From Bartonella apihabitans (GTDB lineage: Bacteria > Pseudomonadota > Alphaproteobacteria > Rhizobiales > Rhizobiaceae), in the NCBI RefSeq assembly GCF_030758755.1, contig NZ_CP132387.1:2347001-2411000 (forward strand): DNA of 64,000 bases. The letters run 5' to 3'. Both the position numbers and the translations under genes were made by a program. Of the stretch, positions 1 through 9,164 are shown one piece after another (positions within the stretch are counted from its first letter, which is position 1; each line of letters starts with the position of its first letter). A model generated the notes under the pieces. It worked only from the letters and a program-made list of their open reading frames with translations. It was not told the DNA's origin and did no database searches.

Positions 1-866
1 TTGCCCATCCGGCTTTGGATGCCGTACGCAAAGGCGTAGAGGATGTTCTTGCAAAAGAGGGCTACAAGAATGGCGAGAATCTTATTCTCAACTTCCAGTC
101 GGCGCAGGGAAACATTTCCACAGCAACGCAGATTGCCCGCCAATTTGTCGGTGACAAGCCGGATGTGATTGTTTCCATTGCAACGCCTTCAGCACAGACC
201 ATGCTTGCAGCAACCAAAAACATACCGATTGTTTTTTCGGCTGTTTCAGACCCTGTAGAAGCAAAGCTCGTACCGGATATGAAGAAACCCGGTGGAAATA
301 TTACCGGCGTATCCGACCGCTCGCCGGTTGAAGAACATATAAAGCTCTTGAAAGAAATCAAACCTGATCTGAAAAAGCTCGGCTATCTTTATAATGCTGC
401 CGAAGCCAATTCGGTTTCGACCTTGAATGTTTTGAAAAAGCTTGCAGAAAAAGACGGCATCGAAATTATCCCCTCGGCTGCACCGAAATCATCCGACGTG
501 CAGGCAGCAACCCGCGCCCTTATTGGCAAGGTGGATATGATTTATGTACCGACCGACAATACAATTATCTCGGTGCTTGAAGGTGCAACGAAAGTAGCAG
601 CCGAATCAAAAACACCGCTTTTTACGGCTGATCCGAGTTCGATCGGGCATGGTGCCTTTGCAGCCCAGGGAATCGATTATTATGATTCGGGGCTCGAGAC
701 CGGTAAACTCGTTGTCCGTATTTTAAAAGGTGAAAAACCCGGAGACATTGATGTTGTCACACCGGAAGGGAAAAATGTGGCGATTGACCTTCAAGCTGCG
801 GAAAAAATGGGAATTACGATTCCCCAACCGGTCCTTGATCGGGCGGCAAAAATTATCAACAAATAA
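1..866 (+). CDS. ABC transporter substrate-binding protein, TrpX/COG2984 type (5' end outside window)
   Basis: Periplasmic binding protein of a small-molecule importer. The frame is open from the first bases of the window, so the start codon and signal peptide lie upstream. Visible sequence shows the two-lobed type I fold of the tryptophan/tyrosine-type family: an N-terminal lobe with the VSIATPSAQTM and IVFSAVSDPVEA segments, the hinge-region motif GGNITGVSDR, and a second lobe ending in the usual IPQPVLDRA. It is followed by a permease and an ATPase of the matching families (TrpY, TrpZ), which supports an intact importer. The true ligand cannot be read from sequence; aromatic amino acids are the family guess. 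Confidence 0.85.
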   Translation, partial: AHPALDAVRKGVEDVLAKEGYKNGENLILNFQSAQGNISTATQIARQFVGDKPDVIVSIATPSAQTMLAATKNIPIVFSAVSDPVEAKLVPDMKKPGGNITGVSDRSPVEEHIKLLKEIKPDLKKLGYLYNAAEANSVSTLNVLKKLAEKDGIEIIPSAAPKSSDVQAATRALIGKVDMIYVPTDNTIISVLEGATKVAAESKTPLFTADPSSIGHGAFAAQGIDYYDSGLETGKLVVRILKGEKPGDIDVVTPEGKNVAIDLQAAEKMGITIPQPVLDRAAKIINK

Positions 867-925
867 GGTATCCTGACGGTGGAATTTTTCGATACTGACA
901 TAATTGCAAGCGGGGCAATTGCCTG

Positions 926-1822
926 ATGAGTATGTTTGCCTTTACCGGTGCTGTCGAGCTCGGGCTTGTTTATGCGTTTGTCGCTATCGGAGTCTATTTA
1001 TCGTTCAGGATTCTCGATTTTCCGGATTTGACGGTGGATGGTTCGTTTCTGTTAGGCTCGACCGTCTGCGGTGTCATGATTCTATGCGGTTTCAATCCGT
1101 GGTTTGGCATGTTTTCGGCTTTGATTGCAGGAATGATTGCCGGACTTGTTACCGCACTTTTGAATTTGAAATTCGGCATTTTGAACCTCCTTGCATCCAT
1201 TTTGACAATGTCTGCGCTCTACACCATTAATCTTCGCATTATGGGAATTATGGGGGTATCGAATGTTAATCTGGGTTTGGCTGATACTGCCCTCACACCG
1301 TTTTATAATCTGTTCGAATTGCCGGATATGATTATCCGCCCGCTTTTTGTCGGTATTCTCGTTATCATTGTTGCTTTTCTTGTCTGGCGTTTTCTGGAAA
1401 GTGAAATCGGCCTTGCCATGCGGGCAACCGGAACGAATCAGCGTATGGCGAAAGCTCAGGGAATCAAAACCGCGCTTCTCATCTATGCCGGTATGGGATT
1501 ATCAAACGCTCTGGTTGCTCTTGGCGGGTCGCTTTATATCCAGACCGCTATTGCAACCGATATTACGGGAGGTGCCGGAACCATTGTGTTCGGGCTTGCT
1601 GCTGTTATTATCGGCGAGACATTGTTTAGAACCCGAAATCTTTTACTGATTATCATAAGTTGTATTGTCGGTTCTGTCCTCTATCGTGTTGCTGTGCAAT
1701 TCGCATTTGAAGGCAGTAGCCTTGGCATTGATACATCGACAGACTTGCAGCTTATTACCGCTTTGATTGTGGTATTGACTCTTGTTTTGCCGCATTATCT
1801 GGGGGCAAAAAAACATGATTGA
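926..1822 (+). CDS. ABC transporter permease, TrpY/COG4120 type
   Basis: Inner-membrane permease, 298 residues, very hydrophobic with about eight to nine predicted membrane spans. It belongs to the branched-chain/ribose-type permease superfamily: the segment FRILDFPDLTVDGSF near residue 30 and the GTNQRMAKAQGIKT cytoplasmic loop around residue 170 are typical of the family that pairs with TrpX-like binding proteins. It starts 60 bp after the binding protein and its stop overlaps the start of the ATPase gene by 8 bases, so the three genes form one transcription and translation unit. Confidence 0.85.
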   Translation: MSMFAFTGAVELGLVYAFVAIGVYLSFRILDFPDLTVDGSFLLGSTVCGVMILCGFNPWFGMFSALIAGMIAGLVTALLNLKFGILNLLASILTMSALYTINLRIMGIMGVSNVNLGLADTALTPFYNLFELPDMIIRPLFVGILVIIVAFLVWRFLESEIGLAMRATGTNQRMAKAQGIKTALLIYAGMGLSNALVALGGSLYIQTAIATDITGGAGTIVFGLAAVIIGETLFRTRNLLLIIISCIVGSVLYRVAVQFAFEGSSLGIDTSTDLQLITALIVVLTLVLPHYLGAKKHD

Positions 1823-2609
1823 ACTGCAACATATCGGCGTAACATTCAAAGCCGGAACACCCTTGGAAAAACAGGCTCTTATCGATCTCAACCTAAAAAT
1901 TGAGCGTGGCAGCTTTGTAACCATTATCGGTTCCAATGGTGCTGGCAAATCGACCATGCTTGGGGTTCTCGCCGGAGATATTTTGCCCAATGAAGGTAAA
2001 GTCATTATCAACAATATTGATGTTTCGAGAAAATCGACAGCCGAACGGGCAGGCATGATCGCACGGGTTTTTCAGGATCCGTTAGCGGGAAGCTGCGGGT
2101 CGCTCACCATTGAAGAAAATCTTGCCCTTGCCGCCCGTCGCGGGAAAAGGCGGGGGTTGCGATCAGCTTTGACCAAAGAAAACCGCGAAATATTCCGCGC
2201 CCGTATTGCCGCTCTCGGTCTTGGACTTGAAGACCGCATCCAGAACCGGATGGACAGTCTTTCGGGCGGGCAACGTCAGGCTTTGGCGTTGATTATGGCC
2301 ACCCTGTCGGATGCCGATGTTTTGCTGCTTGACGAACATACGGCCGCACTTGATCCGGGAATGGCCGAATTTGTCATGAAACTGACTGAAAAAGTTATCA
2401 AGGAAAACAATCTGACCACTTTGATGGTTACCCACTCCATGCGGCAGGCACTTGATTATGGTGATCGTACCTTTATGCTGCATGGTGGAAAGGTGATACT
2501 TGATGTACACGAAGAAGAACGTAAAGGTCTTGATGTGAGCGACCTCGTCGGAATGTTCCAGAAGGTTAGAGGTGAAGCGCTCGACGATGACAAGCTGCTG
2601 ATGGATTAA
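1815..2609 (+). CDS. ABC transporter ATP-binding protein, TrpZ/COG1101 type
   Basis: ATPase of the importer, 264 residues from the ATG chosen here. An upstream in-frame start at 1782 would lie inside the permease; MIELQHIGVTF is the natural N-terminus. Walker A is GSNGAGKST at residues 39-47, the signature is LSGGQRQAL, Walker B is VLLLDEHTAALD and the switch histidine is in TLMVTHSM. The gene is followed after one base by holA, so holA is probably transcribed from the same unit. Confidence 0.88.
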   Translation: MIELQHIGVTFKAGTPLEKQALIDLNLKIERGSFVTIIGSNGAGKSTMLGVLAGDILPNEGKVIINNIDVSRKSTAERAGMIARVFQDPLAGSCGSLTIEENLALAARRGKRRGLRSALTKENREIFRARIAALGLGLEDRIQNRMDSLSGGQRQALALIMATLSDADVLLLDEHTAALDPGMAEFVMKLTEKVIKENNLTTLMVTHSMRQALDYGDRTFMLHGGKVILDVHEEERKGLDVSDLVGMFQKVRGEALDDDKLLMD

Positions 2610-2610
2610 C

Positions 2611-3648
2611 ATGGCGCAGAAAAAAGCACATGAGGTCGACGGTTTCCTTTCACGTTTACAAGCGCAATACCCCATTGTTCTGATTTACGGTCCCGATAAG
2701 GGGCTCGTTTCCGAACGGGCATCGAAATTTGCCAAGCTCACCGGTGTCAAACTTGATGACCCGTTTTCCAATATCAGGCTTGAAGCCGCCGATCTTGAAC
2801 GCGACCCGACGCGCCTTCTTGACGAAGCCCATACTGTTTCGCTGTTTGGCGGAAAACGGCTCATCTCGATAAAAAACGCCGGCAATGGACGAAATCTCAC
2901 CGAAGTCGTCAAAAAACTTACAAAAACCGGCCTTGAAAATGTCTATCTGATGATAGAAGCCGGAGACCTTAAAAAAGGTGCGGGCTTACGTTCGACTGTG
3001 GAAACGGCAGCATCAGCCATGGCGCTTCCCTGTTATGCCGACGATGCACGCTCGCTTGAAGGACTGATTGATCAGGTTCTTGGTGAATATCACCTTGCGA
3101 TTTCGCTTGAAGCAAGAAAATGGCTCAAAGAAAGTCTGGGGGGAGACCGGCTCATCTCGCGTAGTGAATTGGACAAGCTTTGCCTTTATGCAATGGGCAA
3201 GGACGAGATCACACTTGATGATGTAAAAGCTGCTGTGAGTGATGTAAGCGGCCTCACTTACGATGAAATTATCGATGCTGTTCTCATAGGAGATCTTGTC
3301 GGTTTCAACAACCGTTTCGACCGTCAGGTTGCAACCGGCAATGCGCTTTTTTTGATATTAAGCGCTGCCGAGAGACAATTCCAACAATTGCAACTTTTGC
3401 GCCAGCAAGTGGAAATCGATGGGAAAACGCCCTCCTCGGCAATTTCTTCGGCGCGTCCGCCTATTTTCTTTCGCCGACAAAAGGTTATGGAACAGGCACT
3501 CACCCGTTGGACATTGAAGCGAATTGCGGAAGCGATGGAGCGGCTGCAAAAAGCCGTTCTTGAAAGCAGAGAAAATACGGCCCTCGCCGAACCGATTATC
3601 CGACAGGCACTTCTGGCGCTTGCTGTTCAATCAAGGCGCCAGAACTAA
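2611..3648 (+). CDS. holA: DNA polymerase III subunit delta
   Basis: Delta subunit of the clamp-loader complex, which opens the beta sliding clamp during replication. It has 345 residues, the normal length. The N-terminal AAA-like fold starts with PIVLIYGPDKGLVSERA, where delta proteins lack a functional P-loop; the family segments EAHTVSLFGGKRLI (about residues 70-85) and NALFLILSAAERQFQQL (about 245-262) are clear. In most Rhizobiales holA follows leuS-lptE; here it sits directly behind an ABC importer with a single base between stop and start. Confidence 0.93.
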   Translation: MAQKKAHEVDGFLSRLQAQYPIVLIYGPDKGLVSERASKFAKLTGVKLDDPFSNIRLEAADLERDPTRLLDEAHTVSLFGGKRLISIKNAGNGRNLTEVVKKLTKTGLENVYLMIEAGDLKKGAGLRSTVETAASAMALPCYADDARSLEGLIDQVLGEYHLAISLEARKWLKESLGGDRLISRSELDKLCLYAMGKDEITLDDVKAAVSDVSGLTYDEIIDAVLIGDLVGFNNRFDRQVATGNALFLILSAAERQFQQLQLLRQQVEIDGKTPSSAISSARPPIFFRRQKVMEQALTRWTLKRIAEAMERLQKAVLESRENTALAEPIIRQALLALAVQSRRQN

Positions 3649-3669
3649 AACCCATTTTAAACAGTGAGC

Positions 3670-4518
3670 TTAACTGCGTTTGACATGTTCGATATAAAGT
3701 TCGCGTAAGCGCAATGTTACTTTTCCGGGCTTACCATCGCCAATTTTACGCCCGTCAACGCTCAAAACAGGAGCTGCAAAATTGGTTGTCGAAGTAATCA
3801 GTGCTTCACTGGCGGCATAGGTTTCTTCCAATGTAAAGAGCCGTTCTTCGACATTAATGCCATTTTTGCGCGCAAGCTCCAGAATGGTACCGCGGGTAAT
3901 ACCGGGCAAAATGGAGTGATCCAACTGACGGGTGATGAGTGTTCCCTGACCATCAACAATGAAGAAATTGGACGAGGTTGCTTCGGTCAAATAGCCATCC
4001 TCGACATAGACAGCGTCGTCAACGCCCTCGGCATGGGCGTGAGTCTTGGTCAGAGACGAATAAAGAAGCTGCGTCGTCTTGATGTCGCGGCGGCACCAGC
4101 GGCCTTCTTTCACCGATATCATTTTCAACTGCGGCATTTTTTGAAGATTTTTGACAATGCCTTTCTGGGTGAACATGAAAAGGCAGGGCTTCAATTCGCT
4201 ATTGTCATAAACAAAATTACGATCACCGGCGCCACGCGAAACCTGAAGATAGACAGTGCCGTTATCAAGACCATTTCGCTTGATAAGCTCGCGATGAATA
4301 TCGAGAAATTCATCTCTATCCACGTTGAATTCTATCTCCAGCGCTTTCAGAGAATTTTTAAGCCTTTTGATATGTCCGTCAAAGTCGAGAAACTTTCCGT
4401 CAAGAAAAGAGGTGACTTCATAAACGGAATCGGCAAACATGACAGACCTGTCAAAAATTGAAATCCGGGCATTTGTTTCATCAAACCAATCGCCGTTGAC
4501 ATAAACGGTGCGTGTCAT
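3670..4518 (-). CDS. Class IV aminotransferase, D-amino-acid transaminase-like
   Basis: Pyridoxal-phosphate enzyme of fold type IV, 282 residues, the usual length for D-amino-acid transaminases. Family features: IFDRSVMFADSVYEV at the N-terminus, the PLP lysine K147 in WCRRDIKTTQ, a glutamate in the YLTEATSSNFF segment, and the phosphate-binding ILPGITRGTILELA. Most Rhizobiales homologues are annotated D-alanine aminotransferase, providing D-Glu/D-Ala for peptidoglycan; branched-chain aminotransferase or 4-amino-4-deoxychorismate lyase are relatives that sequence alone does not fully exclude. Convergent with holA; divergent from the dehydrogenase gene across a 237-bp gap. Confidence 0.8.
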   Translation of the reverse strand: MTRTVYVNGDWFDETNARISIFDRSVMFADSVYEVTSFLDGKFLDFDGHIKRLKNSLKALEIEFNVDRDEFLDIHRELIKRNGLDNGTVYLQVSRGAGDRNFVYDNSELKPCLFMFTQKGIVKNLQKMPQLKMISVKEGRWCRRDIKTTQLLYSSLTKTHAHAEGVDDAVYVEDGYLTEATSSNFFIVDGQGTLITRQLDHSILPGITRGTILELARKNGINVEERLFTLEETYAASEALITSTTNFAAPVLSVDGRKIGDGKPGKVTLRLRELYIEHVKRS

Positions 4519-4755
4519 CTTATTTTAACCTCTTCAACATCATTCACCAGCGGAAAAGATTTATCATGCCGGAGAGAATCCTGATATTCCGGTTTTAGAA
4601 ACCGGAAGCCTTCAACTCTTTCCGGACAATCATTTTCCGCGTTTAAAAATCACTATGGAATTTTGGCTAAACTTAAGGCAGATTTATCGGTGCAGCAATA
4701 GCCGAGATGTCGCGGCCAATCATTTCGTGCCGCTTTTTCATAAGGAAAATATCCG

Positions 4756-5700
4756 ATGGCAAAACCGATTGCTTTTGTCAGCCGTAGCGCACAAACCGAA
4801 AGGGATAACTGGTTAAAAGTCCTTTCCGAAAATTTAGGCGATGAAAAGATTGTAGGTTTCAACGATTTGAAACCGGAAGATTATGGCGCAATCGAACTTG
4901 CCATTGTTGCAAACCCCGATCCCGACCAATTGAAAAAACTCACAAATCTGAAATGGATACAAAGCCTGTGGGCAGGTGTCGAACGGATGGTGAAGGAATT
5001 ACCCGAAAATGCACCGCCGATTGTCCGGCTCGTTGATCCCGCTTTGACCGAAGCCATGGCTGAGGCTGTCCTTGCATGGACGCTTTATTTAACCCGCGAT
5101 ATGCCGCGCTATTATCGCCAGCAACAGGAACGCCTCTGGCAAGCACTTAGCTATAAGCCTGCCTCACAATGGAAAATCGGCCTTCTAGGTTTAGGTGAAT
5201 TGGGAAGAGCTGCGGCGAAATTGCTAACACTTACCGGATTTCAAGTAAACGGTTGGTCAAAGAGCCAAAAGACGCTCGATAATGTCACATGTTCGAGTGG
5301 AAGAGCCGGTTTTATGCGGCTGATTGAAACAAGCGATATTGTCGTTCTCCTTATACCGCTCACCAATGAAACAACAGGGCTTCTTGGAAAGAACGAATTT
5401 GCCCATATGAAAAAAGGAGCAAGCCTGATCAATTTTTCCAGAGGGCCTGTTATTGACACAGATGCTCTTGTTGAGGCTCTTGATAAACGTAAGCTCGATC
5501 ATGCGGTTCTTGACGTTTTCGATCAGGAACCTTTGCCGCCCGATTCGCCCTTATGGCAGAATGAAAATATAACCGTGCTCCCCCATATCTCGGCGCCAAC
5601 AAATAAAGAAAGTGCCGCAAAAATAGTGGTAAAAAATATAGCGAATTGGCGAAAAACCGGAAAATTGCCGCCCCTAGTCAACCGGATGCGCGGCTATTAA
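4756..5700 (+). CDS. ghrA: Glyoxylate/hydroxypyruvate reductase A-like D-2-hydroxyacid dehydrogenase
   Basis: NAD(P)-dependent reductase of 2-oxoacids, 314 residues. The nucleotide-binding motif GLGELG is at residues 145-150 and the catalytic triad of the D-isomer-specific family is present as R229 (NFSRGPV), E258 (DQEPLPP) and H277 (LPHISAP). The short N-terminal domain and overall length fit the GhrA branch rather than phosphoglycerate dehydrogenase, which is longer. Physiological role is likely reduction of glyoxylate or hydroxypyruvate. It stands alone, followed by the mod operon promoter region. Confidence 0.82.
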   Translation: MAKPIAFVSRSAQTERDNWLKVLSENLGDEKIVGFNDLKPEDYGAIELAIVANPDPDQLKKLTNLKWIQSLWAGVERMVKELPENAPPIVRLVDPALTEAMAEAVLAWTLYLTRDMPRYYRQQQERLWQALSYKPASQWKIGLLGLGELGRAAAKLLTLTGFQVNGWSKSQKTLDNVTCSSGRAGFMRLIETSDIVVLLIPLTNETTGLLGKNEFAHMKKGASLINFSRGPVIDTDALVEALDKRKLDHAVLDVFDQEPLPPDSPLWQNENITVLPHISAPTNKESAAKIVVKNIANWRKTGKLPPLVNRMRGY

Positions 5701-5795
5701 ACGGCCACTCGAATAGTTGTTCGGTAAAACACCGGAAAAACCACCAAAACCGGCTTTAGAAAAATTGGTGCGGAAACCTTGCTTTCGTCATAATC

Positions 5796-5818
5796 GTTAT
5801 ATAGTTAATCTATATAAC
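5796..5818. promoter_or_regulatory. ModE operator (molybdate-responsive)
   Basis: A perfect inverted repeat GTTATATAG-TTAAT-CTATATAAC lies 15 bases upstream of the modE start. It matches the known ModE box pattern (TATATA arms ending in AAC/GTT, separated by a short spacer) bound by molybdate-loaded ModE. Position right at the promoter implies autorepression of modE-modABC when molybdate is plentiful. A -35-like TTGCTT lies at 5779-5784; no good Shine-Dalgarno fits between operator and start, so the transcript leader must be very short or the operator is in the leader. Confidence 0.8.
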
Positions 5819-5832
5819 AGAATGGTATATCT

Positions 5833-6624
5833 ATGTCGGTCAAAGCAACCTTATCTTTCACAGAAGATCATATCGGCTCGGTCGGGCGCGAGCGCATCAA
5901 GCTTCTTGAAGCTGTCGGCCGTGAAGGTTCGATTTCTGCCGCCGCCCGTTCTGTCGGGCTTAGCTATAAGGCGGCATGGGATGGCATTGGCGTCATGCAA
6001 AATCTTGTTGCAAAACCGCTCTTGAACAAGAACATCGGCGGAAAAAATGGTGGTGGTGCTACCCTGACGCCGGAAGCGTTAAAACTCATCGAAACTTTTC
6101 ACCATCTTGAAACCGGACTTGCCACAATGATGAAGCAAGCCTCCGATAATTTGTCGGAAATAGGTTTGAGTCCGACAGGGCTTTTACAAGGTTTCATGAT
6201 GAGAACCTCGGCACGCAATGTTTTATCAGGTCATATTTTATCCATCAAAAGTGCGCCGCCAGCCGCATTTGTAACCATCGGTATTTCCCGAAAAATCGAA
6301 ATCAAAGCCGAAATTACCGAAAAAAGTGTTGAACGGCTTGGACTTGTTGATGGGCGGCAGGTCGCAGCTCTTATCAAAGCGCCCTTTGTGAGGGTCGTTC
6401 CTTTTGAAAACGAGGACAATTTTTCTGAACAAAACCGGATTCCGGGAATCTTAGAATCGATAACGATTGGCACGAAAAGCGTCGAGCTTGGCGTTGAAAT
6501 TGGTGAAGACAAAACATTGATTGCAACAACCCGACCGGACGACCCCGCACTTGAAGGACTTACCGCCAATCAACCTGTTCTTGCGCTTATCAAGGCTGAA
6601 AACATCATTATTGCAACATGTTAG
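5833..6624 (+). CDS. modE: Molybdate-dependent transcriptional regulator ModE
   Basis: 263 residues with the ModE arrangement: an N-terminal LysR-type winged helix-turn-helix (EGSISAAARSVGLSYKAAWDGI, about residues 34-55) and two C-terminal TOBE/Mop molybdate-binding modules (about 125-190 and 195-262, the first beginning SARNVLSGHILSIK). In the molybdate-bound form ModE represses molybdate transport genes. A matching operator lies just upstream and modA follows after 9 bases, so this is an autoregulated modE-modABC operon. Confidence 0.93.
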   Translation: MSVKATLSFTEDHIGSVGRERIKLLEAVGREGSISAAARSVGLSYKAAWDGIGVMQNLVAKPLLNKNIGGKNGGGATLTPEALKLIETFHHLETGLATMMKQASDNLSEIGLSPTGLLQGFMMRTSARNVLSGHILSIKSAPPAAFVTIGISRKIEIKAEITEKSVERLGLVDGRQVAALIKAPFVRVVPFENEDNFSEQNRIPGILESITIGTKSVELGVEIGEDKTLIATTRPDDPALEGLTANQPVLALIKAENIIIATC

Positions 6625-6633
6625 GAGAAGGCA

Positions 6634-7383
6634 ATGAAATCCAAACTCGCTTTATCGATAGGTCTGTTGCTGGCAAGTGTAACCTTTGCCCATGCCGGTG
6701 AAACCGTTGTTGCGGTGGCTGCCAATTTTACCGAACCCGTCAAGGAAATTGCCGAACAATTCAAAGAAAAAACCGGACACACAGCAACACTTTCATTCGG
6801 TGCTACCGGTAATTTCTATACACAGATAAAGAATGGTGCTCCTTTCGAAGTATTTCTTGCAGCCGACACGGAAAGACCAACCAAGGCCGTTGAAGAAGGC
6901 TATGGTGTCAAAGGAACAGAATTTACCTATGCTATTGGCACATTAGTGTTGTGGAGTGCAAAAGATGACCTTGTAAAGGGTCCTGAAACTTTGACGGATA
7001 GCAAAATCACCCACATTTCCTTCTGCAATCCCGATGCTGCCCCTTATGGCAAGGCGGCTGTCGAAACCATGGATGCGCTCAAAGTTCACGACAAAATCAA
7101 GGACAAACTTGTCGAAGGACAAAACATTTCGCAAGCCTATCAGTTTGTCAAAACCGGAAATGCCGAAATCGGCTTTGTCGCTCTTTCGCAGATTATCAAT
7201 GAAAAAGGCGGCTCGAAATGGGTTGTTCCTCAAACCGACTATAACCCGATCCGTCAGGATGCCGTGCTTTTGAAAACCGGTGAAAATAACGAAGCGGCAA
7301 AGGCTTTTGTGAGCTTCCTTAAAGGTCCGGAAGCAGCAACCATTATCAAAAAATATGGCTACGCCCTGCCGGAAACAAAGTAG
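6634..7383 (+). CDS. modA: Molybdate ABC transporter substrate-binding protein ModA
   Basis: Periplasmic molybdate-binding protein of 249 residues with a clear signal peptide ([21 protein letters not shown], cleavage after residue 21). The mature protein has the ModA motifs [24 protein letters not shown] and [11 protein letters not shown] that line the oxyanion site. A good Shine-Dalgarno (AGGAGA) precedes the ATG. It is followed after 5 bases by the modB region. Confidence 0.95.
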   Translation: MKSKLALSIGLLLASVTFAHAGETVVAVAANFTEPVKEIAEQFKEKTGHTATLSFGATGNFYTQIKNGAPFEVFLAADTERPTKAVEEGYGVKGTEFTYAIGTLVLWSAKDDLVKGPETLTDSKITHISFCNPDAAPYGKAAVETMDALKVHDKIKDKLVEGQNISQAYQFVKTGNAEIGFVALSQIINEKGGSKWVVPQTDYNPIRQDAVLLKTGENNEAAKAFVSFLKGPEAATIIKKYGYALPETK

Positions 7384-7388
7384 AAAGC

Positions 7389-8076
7389 ATGATGCTTCTT
7401 TCCAATGAGACATGGACCGCGATCAAGCTTACGGCCGAATTGGCGACGGTAACCACATTTTTTCTGATGGCTATCGGAACGCCGATTGCTTTGTGGCTGT
7501 CGCGATCCAAAACTTATGGAAAAGAAATCGTCGCATCCATTATCTCCATACCTTTGGTTTTGCCACCAACGGTTCTGGGCTTTTATCTTCTGGTATTTCT
7601 GGGGCCGAATCGAACCGGGTGGCTTTATTGCACCATGGTTTGGCATGGATAAATTTGCCTTCACTTTTGAAGGGCTGGTCATCGGCTCGGTCATTTATTC
7701 CATGCCTTTTGTTGTTCAACCCATTCGCAATTCATTCGAGGCTATGGGAAAGCGGCCAATGGAAGTGGCGGCAACGTTGCGTGCTTCGCCATGGAAAGCA
7801 TTCTGGAAAGTAGCCCTTCCGATTGCGAGCCCCGGTTTTATGACTGCCGCAGTTTTGGGCTTTGCCCATACGGTGGGCGAATTCGGTGTTGTGCAGATGA
7901 TTGGTGGTAACCTGCCCGGCAAGACGGCTGTGATCTCGACCACTATTATGAGCTATGTCGAAGCCGGTCAGATGCATGAAGCCAATGTTCTATCCATCAT
8001 TATGGTTATCTTTTCATTTTGCATCATTCTGACTGTTTCACTCTTGCAGAAATTCATGCAGGCACGAACATTATGA
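7389..8076 (+). CDS. modB: Molybdate ABC transporter permease ModB (interrupted reading frame)
   Basis: Membrane component of the molybdate importer. The first ~75 codons read [18 protein letters not shown] to [11 protein letters not shown]; then the frame must shift at about 7605-7620 to continue [13 protein letters not shown] with the conserved permease loop ([14 protein letters not shown], then [18 protein letters not shown]) and the last membrane spans. Both halves are well conserved and joined they give a normal ModB of about 228 residues. The break is one extra base or two missing bases beside an Asn-(Gly-Pro?)-Gly stretch and resembles the other frame breaks in this window, so a data error is more likely than a dead gene. 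The stop overlaps the modC start (ATGA). Confidence 0.85.
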
Positions 8077-9164
8077 GTGAAACCATTTCTGTTGATCTTA
8101 AGGGGACGCTGGGCAATTTTACGCTTGATTGTTCGTTTCATGCACCACTTCGCGGCGTCATTGCGCTTTACGGCCCTTCCGGATGCGGGAAAACTTCTGT
8201 TTTACGCGGCATTGCCGGACTTAACCGGTTTTCGGGAAAAGTCGAGATCGGCAATGAATGCTGGCAAAACGAAACCGGTTTCGTTCCTGTTTATAAACGT
8301 CCCCTTGGCTATGTTTTTCAGGAAGCCAGTCTATTTCCGCATTTGTCTGTCAGAAAGAACCTTACCTTTGCTATGGCAAAAGGCGAAAACAATCTCTCGC
8401 CGACCTTTGACGAAGTTGTGGAATTTTTAAATATTGCCCACCTTATCGATCGTGCACCGCATAATCTCTCCGGTGGTGAGCGTCAACGTGTGGCGATTGG
8501 CCGTGCTCTCCTGTCCCATCCCAAGATTCTCCTTATGGATGAACCGCTATCGGCACTCGACAAACGGTCGAGAGATGAAATCCTTCCCTTTCTGATTGGT
8601 CTGCGTGACCGTCTTTCAATGCCGATCATTTATATCACCCATGATATTTACGAAGTCGAACGGTTGGCCGACACATTGGTGTTGATGGATAGTGGCAAAG
8701 TTATTGCCTCTGGCAGTTTGAGAGAAATCGAAGCAAATCCTGATCTGCCGCTTGCGAATACTCGAGAAGCCGCCGTCAATCTTGACGGTTATGTGAAATC
8801 CTACAACGAAAATACCGGCCTTGTCGAAGTGGATGTACCGGGCGGCACGTTCATTGCCCCGTCTGCACCTTTTGTAGGGGGGAAAAAAATGCGCATTCGC
8901 ATTGCTGCCAATGATGTGAGCCTTGCTGTCGAAAAACCGTTAAAAAGCTCGATACTCAATGTGATGCCGGCGCGCATTCTGACAATGCGGGAACAGGGGC
9001 ATTTTGAAGTTCTGGTCAAACTGGAATTGGGTGGCAATGGAGAGGGAGCGCATTTTCTTTCACGCCTCACACGCCATTCATGGCAAATATTAGGGCTTAG
9101 AGAAGGAATGGACGTTTATGCCCAGATTAAAGGCGTTGCCCTGATCGACCAGCAAGAGGGCTAA
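8073..9164 (+). CDS. modC: Molybdate ABC transporter ATP-binding protein ModC
   Basis: ATPase of the molybdate importer, 363 residues from the ATG that overlaps the modB stop; an upstream in-frame start at 8019 lies inside modB and is unlikely. Walker A is [10 protein letters not shown], signature [16 protein letters not shown], Walker [13 protein letters not shown], followed by the ITHDIYEV switch. The C-terminal ~130 residues form the TOBE/Mop molybdate-binding domain typical of ModC, which can give feedback control of transport. The 3' end overlaps the convergent phosphotransferase gene by 38 bp. Confidence 0.94.
   Translation: MSETISVDLKGTLGNFTLDCSFHAPLRGVIALYGPSGCGKTSVLRGIAGLNRFSGKVEIGNECWQNETGFVPVYKRPLGYVFQEASLFPHLSVRKNLTFAMAKGENNLSPTFDEVVEFLNIAHLIDRAPHNLSGGERQRVAIGRALLSHPKILLMDEPLSALDKRSRDEILPFLIGLRDRLSMPIIYITHDIYEVERLADTLVLMDSGKVIASGSLREIEANPDLPLANTREAAVNLDGYVKSYNENTGLVEVDVPGGTFIAPSAPFVGGKKMRIRIAANDVSLAVEKPLKSSILNVMPARILTMREQGHFEVLVKLELGGNGEGAHFLSRLTRHSWQILGLREGMDVYAQIKGVALIDQQEG

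Noticed and set aside
1782..1814. Longer N-terminus for the TrpZ-type ATPase
   Set aside because: The extra 11 codons lie wholly inside the permease gene and are not part of the conserved family start.
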